The notes: generated from the sequence alone by a model not told the origin. 64,000 nt of DNA from JBGPRB01 sp964422155 (GCA_964422155.1 CAYQZZ010000003.1:1-64000); one strand, 5' to 3'. Shown: positions 1 to 8,419, counted from the first letter of the stretch. A program made the numbers and translations.

Positions 1-112
1 TTCCCCTCCAGATAAAATAGAATAATCAGAAATATCAGAATATACTGATATTATAATAGTATAAGCTGGATTTGTCAAGGGGTTTTAAGAGATTGTTTAG
101 TATTAGTTTGGT

Positions 113-210
113 GTCATTCCGCCCCGTATTGGTGTACGGGGTAAACTCCAGCTGGAATCCAGTGTGGGGGGTAAAGGGGTCTGGATTCTCGGGTCAAGCC
201 CGGGAGTGAC
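113..210. repeat. Dispersed intergenic palindromic repeat (GTCATTCC...GGAGTGAC type)
   Basis: The unit is bounded by GTCATTCC on the left and GGGAGTGAC on the right. It contains the internal words CTGGAATCC and CTGGATTC, which recur in other gaps of this window. It lies just beyond the 3' end of the leftward pheT gene. Its right part, GGTCAAGCCCGGGAGT at 192-207, matches 15 of 16 bases of the DNA that encodes the tail of pyrE near 23670. No gene is visible in bases 1-229. Confidence 0.7.
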
Positions 211-229
211 AATTTTCGAATAGCCTCTC

Positions 230-2644
230 TTAACTCCGCAGCGTGGCCCCCAGCTCTTTCATTAGCCTGTTCAGGATTTGTTCCTGAACTTTGTTGACCT
301 CTTCGTCGGTCAGGGTATGTGTGGGCGACTGGTAGACAAGGCGGTAGGCCAGCGACTTTTTATCGGCGGCTACCTGTTTCCCGGAGTAGACATCGAAAAG
401 CACGGCCTCGCTTATCAGTGAAAAGCCCTTGATGATATCCAGTATCTTCTGGTTTGTGATGCCGATATCGACTACTAGTGCCATGTCCCTGACGGTGCTG
501 GGGAAGCGTGGTATCGGCTGGAACATCTTATGGCTGACAGCGAAAGGCAACAGCGCCGTCACGTTGATTTCAAATAGGCAGACCGGCCCGGCAATCTCGA
601 AGGCATCCGCCACCTTCGGGTGCACTTCGCCGAAAACGCCGATATTGACCTTCGGGCCGTCCTTCAGCTGAAGGACTATGGCGGCCTGTCTGACGGGGTG
701 CAGGCCTTTATCGCTGCTTTTTTCGAAGTCAACGGCCAGGCCCAGATGGTTAAACAGCCCCTCCACCACCCCCTTGACATCGTAAAAATCGAAAGAGCCG
801 TCGCCCCCCAGCCACGACCTCTCCACCCGGCTGCCGCTAATGATGCCGCACAGCACCTCGGGTTCTTCAGGAAGGTCGTTTTCTCGGGGCAGATATATCT
901 TGCCCATCTCGAATAGCTTTATACCGCCGTCTTCATGCCGTCGATTGGACGCGAGGGTTGCCAGCAGGTTGGCGCGGAGACTGGGACGCAGGTATTCCTG
1001 GTCGGCGGTCATCGGATTGGAGACGCGGAGAGGCATGGGTTCCGGGGGGTGGGGTTCAGCCACGGCATTACTCAACATTTGTAAACTGGTCAACGTATAG
1101 TTCATTATCTCATAAAAGCCGTAGCCTACAAGGCTCTCTCTTATTTTCTTCCTGAGGCTGAGGATAGGTTCCGGATTCTGGCGGGGAATAGGCTCACCGA
1201 GTAATGTGGTTGGTATCTTGTCGTAGCCAATGACACGGGCAACCTCCTCGATGAGGTCGACATCCAGCCTGATATCGCTGCGCCAGTAGGGAGCGGTCAC
1301 CATTATCTTCGAGCCGTCCGCCTTACATTCGAAGCCAAGCGAGGTCAGGCTATTTACTATCTGCCCCAGGCTGTACCCAATGCCCAGGACGCGCTTTACT
1401 TCCTCGGGAGTAAGCAGGATGGGGCGGGACTCTTTTCTGCCGGGGTAAACATCGATAATGCCTCTGGCGACCTTACCGCCGCCCAGCTCGGCAATAAGAT
1501 GCGTGGCGTGCTTCAGGGCAGGTATGGTCAGGCCGGCGCTGATGCCACGCTCGAACCGCATCGAGGCTTCGCTCGTCAAGTCGAGGTGGCGGCTCGTATA
1601 GTGAATGCTGGCCGCTTTGAAGCTGGCGGCCTCCAGCAGGATGGACGTGGTGCTTTCGGTAACCTCGCTGTTAAGGCCGCCCATGACTCCGGCTATCGCT
1701 ACAGTTCTATCCCCGTCACCGATAACCAGCATATCGCGGGTGAGCTTGCGTTCTGTGCCATCGAGGGTGATGAAGTCCTCGCCCTCTTTAGCCCGGCGCA
1801 CGATTATTTTCTTGCTCTTGATTCTATCGTAGTCGAAGGAATGCAGGGGCTGCCCGTATTCAAGCATAACGTAGTTGGTGATATCGACGATGTTGTTTAT
1901 CGGTCGCTGGCCGGCGGCAACGAGTCGCTCCTGCATCCAGGCCGGAGACTCGGCGATTTTAACGCCGGTAATAAGGCTGGCGCAGTACCGGGGACAAAGG
2001 TCAGCATCAGCGATTTCTATCGATATTTGATTATCTATCGGGTTATCGGTTTCTTTATAATTTATTTCGGGGATATGCATTTTCTGGTCGCTCAGGGCGG
2101 CCACTTCGCGGGCAATGCCCACCACCGAGAGGCAGTCCGGCCGGTTGGCGGTGATATCGATGTCAAGGACGGTATCGCCCAGGTATTCGGCCAGCGGTTT
2201 GCCCACTTTAGCCTCCGCCGATAAGACCATGATGCCCTCGTGGCTGTCCGAGATGCCGAGCTCCTTTTCGGAGCAGACCATGCCGCGGGAAACGACGCCG
2301 CGAATCTTGGCGGGTTTCAGCTCTTCAGACTGGCCGTTATAGGGGTTTATCAGGCGGGCGCCGAGGCGGGCAAAGGCAATTTTATCGCCGACGTTCAAAT
2401 TCGGTGCGCCGCAGACGACGGTCTCCTGTTTTGTTCCCAGATTAACCGTAGTCAGGCGGAGTCGGTCGGCGTTGGGGTGGGGATTGACCGCCGTTATCTG
2501 CCCGATGATGATGTTATCCCAGCTGCCGCCTTTAGTGACGATTTCCGCCACCTCGAAGCCGGCCAGCGTTAGCCTTTTTGCCAGTTCTGACGGCGGCAGG
2601 TTTACGTCCACGTAGTCTTTCAGCCAGTTTAGCGGTACTTTCAT
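230..2644 (-). CDS. pheT: Phenylalanyl-tRNA synthetase beta subunit
   Basis: Large subunit of the cytoplasmic (alpha-beta)2 enzyme that charges tRNA-Phe. At 804 residues it has the normal full length for the bacterial subunit. Visible in order are the N-terminal EMAP-II-like tRNA-binding domain (about 40-150, with HPNADRLRL), the B3/B4 editing region (about 210-390), the B5 domain (about 400-475), the inactive synthetase-like core, and the C-terminal FDX-ACB anticodon-binding domain that starts near RFPSTVRDMALVVD. The ATG is preceded by AGGAAA at a suitable distance. It is the last gene of the leftward infC-rpmI-rplT-pheS-pheT run. A 197-bp gap filled by a palindromic repeat separates it from pheS, so some drop in expression or an RNA-processing site between the subunits is possible. 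The identification is certain from the domain set and the partner gene. Confidence 0.97.
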   Translation of the reverse strand: MKVPLNWLKDYVDVNLPPSELAKRLTLAGFEVAEIVTKGGSWDNIIIGQITAVNPHPNADRLRLTTVNLGTKQETVVCGAPNLNVGDKIAFARLGARLINPYNGQSEELKPAKIRGVVSRGMVCSEKELGISDSHEGIMVLSAEAKVGKPLAEYLGDTVLDIDITANRPDCLSVVGIAREVAALSDQKMHIPEINYKETDNPIDNQISIEIADADLCPRYCASLITGVKIAESPAWMQERLVAAGQRPINNIVDITNYVMLEYGQPLHSFDYDRIKSKKIIVRRAKEGEDFITLDGTERKLTRDMLVIGDGDRTVAIAGVMGGLNSEVTESTTSILLEAASFKAASIHYTSRHLDLTSEASMRFERGISAGLTIPALKHATHLIAELGGGKVARGIIDVYPGRKESRPILLTPEEVKRVLGIGYSLGQIVNSLTSLGFECKADGSKIMVTAPYWRSDIRLDVDLIEEVARVIGYDKIPTTLLGEPIPRQNPEPILSLRKKIRESLVGYGFYEIMNYTLTSLQMLSNAVAEPHPPEPMPLRVSNPMTADQEYLRPSLRANLLATLASNRRHEDGGIKLFEMGKIYLPRENDLPEEPEVLCGIISGSRVERSWLGGDGSFDFYDVKGVVEGLFNHLGLAVDFEKSSDKGLHPVRQAAIVLQLKDGPKVNIGVFGEVHPKVADAFEIAGPVCLFEINVTALLPFAVSHKMFQPIPRFPSTVRDMALVVDIGITNQKILDIIKGFSLISEAVLFDVYSGKQVAADKKSLAYRLVYQSPTHTLTDEEVNKVQEQILNRLMKELGATLRS

Positions 2645-2670
2645 TTTATTTTCCTGAGTTGTTTTCTATT

Positions 2671-2810
2671 GTCATTGCGAGACCATCCCGATGAAATCGG
2701 GAGGCGAAGCAATCCCCATGCCCGTGTTTGAGATTGCCACGCCTGCGTGCCATAACGCACTTCGGCGTGCAGGCACGTCGCCCCGATATATCGGGGCTCC
2801 TCGCAATGAC
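2671..2810. repeat. Dispersed palindromic repeat between pheS and pheT
   Basis: The outer inverted repeat is GTCATTGCGAG at 2671 and CTCGCAATGAC ending at 2810. Nested inside are CCCGAT...ATCGGG and a module at 2739-2777 containing ACGCCTGCGTGCCATAACG and GCGTGCAGGCACG. That inner module recurs, with only transitions in the first part, inside the coding sequence of the large activase near 30562-30638. The open frame of about 60 codons across this element is not a gene. Confidence 0.75.
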
Positions 2811-2841
2811 AGTATGACTGATAAACAACTTAATAGCTCTC

Positions 2842-3879
2842 TTAAAACTGCCTAAGAAATCTCAGGTCGTTGCTGTAGAAAAGGCGCATGTCCTCAATCC
2901 CGTAACGCAGCATGGGCAGCCGTTCGATACCCATTCCAAAGGCAAAGCTGCCGTAGACCTTGGGGTCGATGCCGCCGCGCCGGAGAACCTCAGGGTGGAT
3001 CATGCCCGCCCCCAGTATTTCCAGCCATCCGCTGTTCTTGCAGACCCGGCACCCTGCGCCCTTACAGACAATACATTCGATAGCCATTTCTACTCCGGGC
3101 TCGACGAATGGGAAGTAATCGACGCGGAAGCGTACCTTTCTATCCTCGCAGAAGTAGCGGCGGGCGAACTCGTAGAGGACTCCTTTGAGGTCGGCCATAG
3201 TGATGCCTTTATCCACGGCGATGCCGTCGATATGATGGAAGATATTGAGATGGGTGGCATCGGTCGCCTCGTAGCGGTAGCACTTGCCAACCTCGACGGC
3301 TCTAATCGGCGGTTTCAGGCTCTCCAGAGCGCGGGCGGTGATGGCTGTCGTGTGGGTGCGCAGCAGTTGTTTTCCCTTTTGCCCGGTCGGGGCATCAATC
3401 CAGAAGGATGACATATTGTCACGCGCCGGGTGCTCGGCGGGCATGTTCAGAGCTTCGAAGTTATAGTAGTCCCACTCCACCTCGGGTCCTTCAAGTACCT
3501 GGAAGCCCATGGAGACAAATATATCGCATATCTCGTCGATTGTCTGCGTGATGGGGTGAAGGTGCCCGGCAGGGTAAGACCGCCCCGGCAGGCTGATATC
3601 GATGACTTCTTTTTGTGACTCTGACTTTAGTTGAGCGTCACGGAGGGACTGACCTTTCTGGACGGCGCTGTTCTCCAGGAGGGTTTTTAACTGGTTGGCG
3701 GCAGCGCCGGCGACCTTTCTTTCCTCTATGGAAAGCGTCGCCAGGCCGCGTAGAATTTGGGTAAGCGGACTTTTTTTACCCAGGTAATGAACGCGCCACG
3801 ATTCCAGGTCTTTGACGTTGTCAATACCATCTATCTGCTTTAGGGCTTCTGTTTTAATTTCCTCTATTTTTTCCAGCAT
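2842..3879 (-). CDS. pheS: Phenylalanyl-tRNA synthetase alpha subunit
   Basis: Catalytic alpha subunit of the class II phenylalanyl-tRNA synthetase; it pairs with PheT. The start is set at MLEKIEEI (3879), giving 345 residues, the usual length. The frame stays open upstream to 4059, but that part overlaps rplT and a C/G-rich hairpin and has no PheS character. N-terminal coiled coil is followed by the class II core, with the motif 2 region around NFEALNMPAEHPARD. A CxxC...CxxC stretch (CIVCKGAGCRVC) comes just before the LEILGAGMIHPEVL substrate-pocket segment, which is standard for this family. The start has only a weak AGG-type ribosome binding site, so translation may depend on coupling or on mRNA structure in the 82-bp gap after rplT. 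Confidence 0.96.
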   Translation of the reverse strand: MLEKIEEIKTEALKQIDGIDNVKDLESWRVHYLGKKSPLTQILRGLATLSIEERKVAGAAANQLKTLLENSAVQKGQSLRDAQLKSESQKEVIDISLPGRSYPAGHLHPITQTIDEICDIFVSMGFQVLEGPEVEWDYYNFEALNMPAEHPARDNMSSFWIDAPTGQKGKQLLRTHTTAITARALESLKPPIRAVEVGKCYRYEATDATHLNIFHHIDGIAVDKGITMADLKGVLYEFARRYFCEDRKVRFRVDYFPFVEPGVEMAIECIVCKGAGCRVCKNSGWLEILGAGMIHPEVLRRGGIDPKVYGSFAFGMGIERLPMLRYGIEDMRLFYSNDLRFLRQF

Positions 3880-3900
3880 CTTGGTGCCTATTAAAAGTTT

Positions 3901-3926
3901 CCCCTTCCACTGGTGAGGGGAAGGGG
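3901..3926. repeat. Hairpin between rplT and pheS
   Basis: CCCCTTCC and GGAAGGGG form an 8-bp perfect stem with a 10-nt loop in the 82-bp gap between rplT and pheS. There is no T-run on either side, so it is not a good intrinsic terminator. It resembles the CCCCTTCC/GGAAGGGG modules of the repeat arrays at 20760-21110 and 38384-38463. Confidence 0.5.
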
Positions 3927-3961
3927 AACTAAATTGAGTTGACTTTTTAAACCGGGGATTT

Positions 3962-4321
3962 TTAGTTCTGGTCTTTCCCTCCAGCGAGAGTGACCAGGCT
4001 GCTAAAGCTTTCAGGTTCCCTGACGGCCATATCGGCCAGTACCTTCCGGTTGATTTCAATGCCGGCCTTTTTCAGCCCGTCCATGAACTGACTGTAGGTG
4101 ATTCCCCGGGACCGGCAGGCAGCGTTAACGCGCAGAATCCAGAGTCGTCTCATATCGCCTTTGCGCTCGCGCCGGTGAAAATAGGCATAGCTTAACGAGT
4201 GTATCATGGACTCGGTAGCCCGCCTGATAAGCCGGTGCTTGGTACCCCGGTGCCCCTTGGTCAGGGCCAGTATTTTCTTATGTCTGTGGTGTGAGGTCAC
4301 ACCTCTTTTGACTCTAGGCAT
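3962..4321 (-). CDS. rplT: 50S ribosomal protein L20
   Basis: Structural protein of the large ribosomal subunit, needed early in 50S assembly. The 119-residue product has the expected length and the family start MPRVKRGVTSHHRHKKIL, followed by the long basic helix (HRLIRRATESMIHSLSYAYFHRR) and the LWILRVNAACR segment. It lies 18 bp downstream of rpmI in the conserved infC-rpmI-rplT order. In several bacteria L20 autoregulates this operon by binding the infC-rpmI region. I could not identify such a site here by eye. Confidence 0.97.
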   Translation of the reverse strand: MPRVKRGVTSHHRHKKILALTKGHRGTKHRLIRRATESMIHSLSYAYFHRRERKGDMRRLWILRVNAACRSRGITYSQFMDGLKKAGIEINRKVLADMAVREPESFSSLVTLAGGKDQN

Positions 4322-4339
4322 GTAACTGTCTCTCCTGTC

Positions 4340-4543
4340 CTACTTGACACCATAAGGTATCAGCCTCGATATGCGCTTGCGGTCACGGGGACTCAGTTCA
4401 ATCATCTCGTCGAATTGACCCCGCACGCGCTTGGCTTTGTTGGTACGCAGGTGGCTCTTTGGCCCTTTCACCCGCATAATTTTGCCGCTGCCTGTAATGT
4501 GAAAGCGGCTCTTGGCACCTTTATGCGTCTTTAGTTTTGGCAT
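4340..4543 (-). CDS. rpmI: 50S ribosomal protein L35
   Basis: Small basic ribosomal protein of 67 residues with the family signature MPKLKTHKGAKSRFHITGSGK and a C-terminal KRISRLIPYG. Its start codon lies inside the 3' end of infC (23-bp overlap), which suggests translational coupling between IF3 and L35. rplT follows immediately. The call is secure from sequence and gene order. Confidence 0.97.
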   Translation of the reverse strand: MPKLKTHKGAKSRFHITGSGKIMRVKGPKSHLRTNKAKRVRGQFDEMIELSPRDRKRISRLIPYGVK

Positions 4544-5087
4544 TCTGGGTTTCCTTTACTTCAACTTTTACTTTGGGCTTGGAACCGGTGGGTGCCATGA
4601 TGATATCCATCCGTCTCCCCTCCATGACCGGCTGTCTCTCCAGGGTGGCGACTTCACTCAGTGTCTCCGCCATCCGCTGTAAAATCTTCCAGCCCAGTTC
4701 GGGATGCGTGATTTCACGACCCCGGAACATCAATGTTACTTTAACTTTTGCCCCATCGACCAGTAGCTTCTTGGCTATTCTGGCTTTGGCTTCAAAATCG
4801 TGGACGCCTATTTTGGGTCGCAGGCGAATCTCTCTTAATAACGTGACCTTCTGGCTCTTCCTCGCCTGCTGCTCTTTCTTCTGCTGCTCGTATTTGAACT
4901 TTCCGTAGTCGAGAAGGCGGCATACAGGGGGCACTGACGTGGGCGCTACCTCGACGAGGTCCAGGTTGTGCTTTCTTGCCGTTTCCCTTGCCTGAACCAG
5001 GGGCATAATACCGAGCTGTTCACCTTTCTCACCGACCAGGCGAACCTCTTTAGCGATAATTCGCTCGTTGACGCGTAGTTGTTTAAT
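4521..5087 (-). CDS. infC: Translation initiation factor IF-3, non-canonical AUU (or AUA) start
   Basis: IF-3 binds the 30S subunit, prevents premature 50S joining and proofreads the initiation codon. From the first ATG (5006) the protein would lack its conserved N-terminus. Reading further upstream in frame gives KQLRVNERIIAKEVRLVG, the typical IF-3 beginning. An in-frame TAA at 5097-5099 limits the 5' end. The only plausible start codons are ATT at 5085-5087 (188 residues) or ATA at 5088-5090. A strong GGAGGT lies at 5102-5107. An AUU start is classical for infC, where it lets IF-3 limit its own synthesis by discriminating against the codon. The C-terminal domain contains the KVTLMFRGREITHPELG segment. 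A promoter lies just upstream (5136-5165). The 3' end overlaps rpmI by 23 bp. Confidence 0.93.
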   Translation of the reverse strand: MKQLRVNERIIAKEVRLVGEKGEQLGIMPLVQARETARKHNLDLVEVAPTSVPPVCRLLDYGKFKYEQQKKEQQARKSQKVTLLREIRLRPKIGVHDFEAKARIAKKLLVDGAKVKVTLMFRGREITHPELGWKILQRMAETLSEVATLERQPVMEGRRMDIIMAPTGSKPKVKVEVKETQNAKTKDA

Positions 5088-5135
5088 TATGGCGCTTTAT
5101 TACCTCCTTCAAGCACAGGTATCCTACGAGTAAAA

Positions 5136-5165
5136 ACTATACCATATTTATATGCAGTAAATCAA
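5136..5165 (-). promoter_or_regulatory. Probable sigma70-type promoter for infC-rpmI-rplT-pheS-pheT
   Basis: On the minus strand a TTGATT -35 (5160-5165) and a TATAGT -10 (5136-5141) are separated by 18 bp. The predicted start point leaves a leader of about 40 nt that carries the GGAGGT ribosome binding site at 5102-5107. It lies in the 115-bp gap between thrS and the infC start, so infC can be expressed apart from thrS. Confidence 0.6.
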
Positions 5166-5202
5166 CTACCCCGGAACCAGCAATAAGAAGTCGCCATCAT
5201 TT

Positions 5203-6924
5203 TTATACCTTATTAGCAATTTCCGCTGTCAGGGTCTCGATAAAACTCGCCAGGGGCTGGATGGGTAATTGCTCGCCGCTGCGGCGCCGGACGGAAACGG
5301 AGTTATCCGCCACCTCTTTATCCCCGACGACAAGCATATAGGGGATTTTTTCCAGCTGCGCCTGCCTGATTTTCAGGTTCATCCGTTCGGAGCGGTCGTC
5401 GACCTCTACTCTTACCCCGCGGCTCTTAAGCTCGGCTATTATCTTGCGAGAGTGCTCCAGGTGGCGGTCGGCCACGGGGATTATTTTTACCTGCACCGGG
5501 GATAGCCACAATGGAAAAGCGCCAGCGTAGTGCTCGATTAATAGTCCGAAGAACCGTTCCCAGGCGCCGAGCAACGCGCGGTGTACCATGTACGGTCGGT
5601 GCTCCTGGCCATCGGCTCCGGTATAGACCATGTTAAAACGCTCCGGCAGGTTGAAATCGAACTGGATGGTGGTCATCTGCCACTCCCGTCCCAGAGCGTC
5701 CTCTATCTTGAGGTCAATCTTGGGGCCATAGAAAGCGCCCCCGCCTTCATCGACCTCATACTCTAGTTTATTTTCATCGATGACCTTACGCAAGGCTTCC
5801 TGCGCGTCCTGCCACATCTGTTCGGTGCCGATTGAGTGTGCCGGTCGGGTAGACAAGTAGACTTTATATTTATGGAACCCGAAGACATGCCATATGTGCA
5901 GGGAAAAACGGAGCACTTCGGATATCTCGCTATCGACCTGCTCCGGAGTGCAGATAATATGAGCATCGTCCTGGGTAAATCCGCGCGTACGCAGCAGGCC
6001 GAGTAACACGCCGCTACGCTCGTAGCGGTAAACCGTGCCCAGCTCTGCCCAGCGCAGAGGTAAATCACGGTAAGAACGCATCTTAGACTTATAAGCGAGT
6101 ATGTGGAAGGGGCAGTTCATCGGCTTGAGATAATACTCCTGTCCCTCGATATCAATCGGCGAGTACATGTTCTCCTGATAGAAGTCAAGATGACCGCTGG
6201 TCTGCCACAGCTTACTCAACCCGATATGCGGCGTGTAAAGAATTTCATAGCCGTTGGCAAAATGCTCCTGCCGCCAGTACTCCTCGATGACAGCGCGAAT
6301 GCGCCCTCCCTTTGGTCCGTAAATAATCAGGCCGTTGCCCACCTCGTCTGATGTAACGAAAAGCTCAAGTTCCTTGCCCAGTTTACGGTGGTCGCGTTTC
6401 TTGGCTTCTTCCAGCCGGGCGATGTGCTCGTCAAGCTCCTTTTGAGTGGCAAAAGCCACCCCGTATATCCTTTGCAGCATGGCGTTGTGCTCATCGCCCC
6501 GCCAGTAGGCGCCGGCGATGTTGATTAATTTGAAGGCTTTTATCTCCCCGGTAGATTTGACATGGGGACCGCGGCATAAATCGATAAAGCTGCCTTGCTC
6601 GTAGACGCCAACCTTGTCGTCGGTGATTTCCTCGAGCAGTTCGAGCTTGTAGGGCTGGGAAGCGAAAAGCTTTTGAGCTTCTTTTTTGGAGATTTCCCGG
6701 CGGGTAAAAGGCAAATCTGCCTTGACTATCTCGCTCATTTTCCCTTCGATGACGGGCAGGTCATCGGGGGTGAGCGAGCGCGGTAAATCGAAGTCGTAGT
6801 AAAAGCCGTCCTCGATAGCCGGGCCGATAGCGAACTTAGCATCGGGAAAGATGGATTGGACAGCCTCGGCCATGACATGAGAGGCCGAGTGGCGCATGGT
6901 TTCCAGCTTATTTTCTGCGTTCAC
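5203..6924 (-). CDS. thrS: Threonyl-tRNA synthetase, lacking the N-terminal TGS domain
   Basis: Class II synthetase that charges tRNA-Thr. At 573 residues it is about 65 shorter than the common form because it begins directly at the N2 editing domain (MRHSASHVMAEAV, HxxxH motif). The N1/TGS domain is absent. The editing segment is followed by the catalytic core with the zinc-site cysteine in MNCPFHILAYKS, motif 2 (YRYERSG) and HYAGAFPLWLSPVQV, then the anticodon-binding domain (VKIIPVADRHLEHSRKI). The chosen start is GTG at 6924. A TATAAT box ends 7 bases upstream, implying a leaderless mRNA. No in-frame TGS coding is visible upstream, where an AT-rich repeat begins. Confidence 0.95.
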   Translation of the reverse strand: MNAENKLETMRHSASHVMAEAVQSIFPDAKFAIGPAIEDGFYYDFDLPRSLTPDDLPVIEGKMSEIVKADLPFTRREISKKEAQKLFASQPYKLELLEEITDDKVGVYEQGSFIDLCRGPHVKSTGEIKAFKLINIAGAYWRGDEHNAMLQRIYGVAFATQKELDEHIARLEEAKKRDHRKLGKELELFVTSDEVGNGLIIYGPKGGRIRAVIEEYWRQEHFANGYEILYTPHIGLSKLWQTSGHLDFYQENMYSPIDIEGQEYYLKPMNCPFHILAYKSKMRSYRDLPLRWAELGTVYRYERSGVLLGLLRTRGFTQDDAHIICTPEQVDSEISEVLRFSLHIWHVFGFHKYKVYLSTRPAHSIGTEQMWQDAQEALRKVIDENKLEYEVDEGGGAFYGPKIDLKIEDALGREWQMTTIQFDFNLPERFNMVYTGADGQEHRPYMVHRALLGAWERFFGLLIEHYAGAFPLWLSPVQVKIIPVADRHLEHSRKIIAELKSRGVRVEVDDRSERMNLKIRQAQLEKIPYMLVVGDKEVADNSVSVRRRSGEQLPIQPLASFIETLTAEIANKV

Positions 6925-6931
6925 AAAACCT

Positions 6932-6960
6932 ATTATATCAGCGTTTAGCTACGGGTGCAA
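6932..6960 (-). promoter_or_regulatory. Promoter of thrS placed for a leaderless transcript
   Basis: Minus-strand TTGCAC (6955-6960) and a consensus TATAAT (6932-6937) are separated by 17 bp. Transcription would begin at or next to the GTG start of thrS at 6924. There is no ribosome binding site. Confidence 0.65.
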
Positions 6961-7044
6961 TTGAGTTAGCTTAAGGGACACTCGATAGCCCTATGTCATT
7001 GTGAGCCGTTAGTGTTAAAATAACCAGGCTAGAATAAATAACCA

Positions 7045-7195
7045 AATTTCAAGATACAATGACCAAACAATGACCAATAACCAAATTCCATTTACCAAAC
7101 GATTTGAACCTTTAATTATTCGGATTTGGAATTTGTTTGGAGCTTGTATCTTGGTTATTGGTTATTATCTCGGATTTCGTTGTTCGAATTTCGTA
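7045..7195. repeat. Long imperfect AT-rich inverted repeat upstream of the MFS gene
   Basis: The left arm contains GACCAATAACCAAATTCCA and the right arm TGGAATTTG...TTGGTTATTGG, so the segment can fold into a long interrupted hairpin. It fills most of the 308-bp gap between the divergent thrS and MFS genes. The open frame running out of it into the MFS gene (from 7137) is repeat sequence, not coding. It looks like a degenerate miniature element. No transposase is nearby. Confidence 0.55.
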
Positions 7196-7232
7196 TTTTT
7201 ACACTTATATCACCTGCGTGTTAAACTACATT

Positions 7233-8399
7233 ATGCCTCAAACTATCCGGAATCTTCTGCCCATACTGGGCCTGACCGTTTTTTCCTCGAACCTGGGTAA
7301 CGGCATCATTGCGCCGCTGTTGCCTCTATACGCCGAGAAGCTGGGGGCAACCGGCCTGTCGCTGGGTATTATTTTTTCCGGCGTATCCATCGCCAGCGCT
7401 ATTTTCATGCCTTTCGCTGGTCGTTTCTCCGACCGTCGCGGCCGTAAGCTGATTTTGTGTATCGGACTTTTTGGCCTTACCCTGACATCGTTCGCTTATG
7501 TGTGGGCGCATAGTATTGCCGGCCTGGTCATCGTCCGCTTTATACAGGGAGCGGCGTCCGCCATGGTCCTGCCTATCGCCCAGGCGTATGTCGGCGATAT
7601 TACCCCGGAGGGTGAAGAAGGAAAATGGATGGGCATTTTCAATGCCACTTTTATCACCGGTTTTGGTGCAGGGCCGCTGCTCGGTGGCGTCATCTCCGAC
7701 CATTTCGGGATGAATACCGCCTTCTATACCATGGGCGTCCTTAACCTGATATCGTTTCTGGGGGCTACTTTCTTCCTCCCGGAGATAGCGCAGCGGAGGC
7801 AGACCGCCGGGCAGTTCTCGTTCCGGGGGATAACGGCCAGCAAAATTACGAGGGGTATTTTCAGCTTTCAGGTGGGGGCTTCGGCCAACCGCGGTATCAT
7901 GACTGCGTTTCTGCCGGTCTTTGCTACTGTTTTCATCGGTTTGAGTCCTTCTCTCGTCGGAACGATACTGACTGTCAGTATCATCGGGAACTCGATATTG
8001 CAGATTCCCTCGGGTAACCTGGCGGATAGATTTAACCGGAGAAAAATGATAATCCTGGGCAGTTTGGGCGTGGCTGTTTCCATGCTGCTGATGCCCCTGT
8101 CCAATGGTTTCTGGGTGCTGCTGGCAATCATGGCTATCGGCGCTATTTTTGACGCCTGTTCCACGCCGCCGGCCATGGCCGCGATTATTCAGGAGGGTAG
8201 GAAGTACGGCATGGGCGTGGCCACGTCGGTCTCTAACATGGGTGGGGGCCTGGGTATGGGGCTCGCCCCGATTCTGGCCGGGTTTATCGTCGATTTGGTG
8301 GATGTAAAGTCCGCCTTTTACGTTGCCGCCGCCATTGTCTTTCTCAGTACGGTTGTCTTCAGCCTGTTTACGCGGCGTTCCATAGTAGCTAGGATTTAA
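7233..8399 (+). CDS. MFS transporter, DHA1-like drug/H+ antiporter family
   Basis: Integral inner-membrane transporter of 388 residues with about 12 hydrophobic segments, probably a proton-driven exporter of small molecules. The motif between TM2 and TM3, GRFSDRRGRKLIL, is the classical MFS motif A, and a related GNLADRFNRRKMI lies between the two halves. The start is set at MPQTIRNLLPILGL (7233). An upstream in-frame start at 7137 would add residues encoded by the AT-rich repeat. No strong ribosome binding site precedes it. The substrate cannot be read from the sequence. It is convergent with bioY, and the two share a terminator hairpin. Confidence 0.85.
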   Translation: MPQTIRNLLPILGLTVFSSNLGNGIIAPLLPLYAEKLGATGLSLGIIFSGVSIASAIFMPFAGRFSDRRGRKLILCIGLFGLTLTSFAYVWAHSIAGLVIVRFIQGAASAMVLPIAQAYVGDITPEGEEGKWMGIFNATFITGFGAGPLLGGVISDHFGMNTAFYTMGVLNLISFLGATFFLPEIAQRRQTAGQFSFRGITASKITRGIFSFQVGASANRGIMTAFLPVFATVFIGLSPSLVGTILTVSIIGNSILQIPSGNLADRFNRRKMIILGSLGVAVSMLLMPLSNGFWVLLAIMAIGAIFDACSTPPAMAAIIQEGRKYGMGVATSVSNMGGGLGMGLAPILAGFIVDLVDVKSAFYVAAAIVFLSTVVFSLFTRRSIVARI

Positions 8400-8419
8400 G
8401 CTGATTCGAATAAAGAAAA

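Noticed and set aside
2646..2828. 60-codon open frame between pheS and pheT
   Set aside because: It lies wholly inside a palindromic repeat and has no start signal.
3880..4059. N-terminal extension of pheS
   Set aside because: It overlaps rplT and a hairpin and shows no PheS similarity; length without it is standard.
7137..7232. Upstream extension of the MFS gene
   Set aside because: The extra 32 residues are encoded by an AT-rich inverted repeat; the conserved protein begins at 7233.
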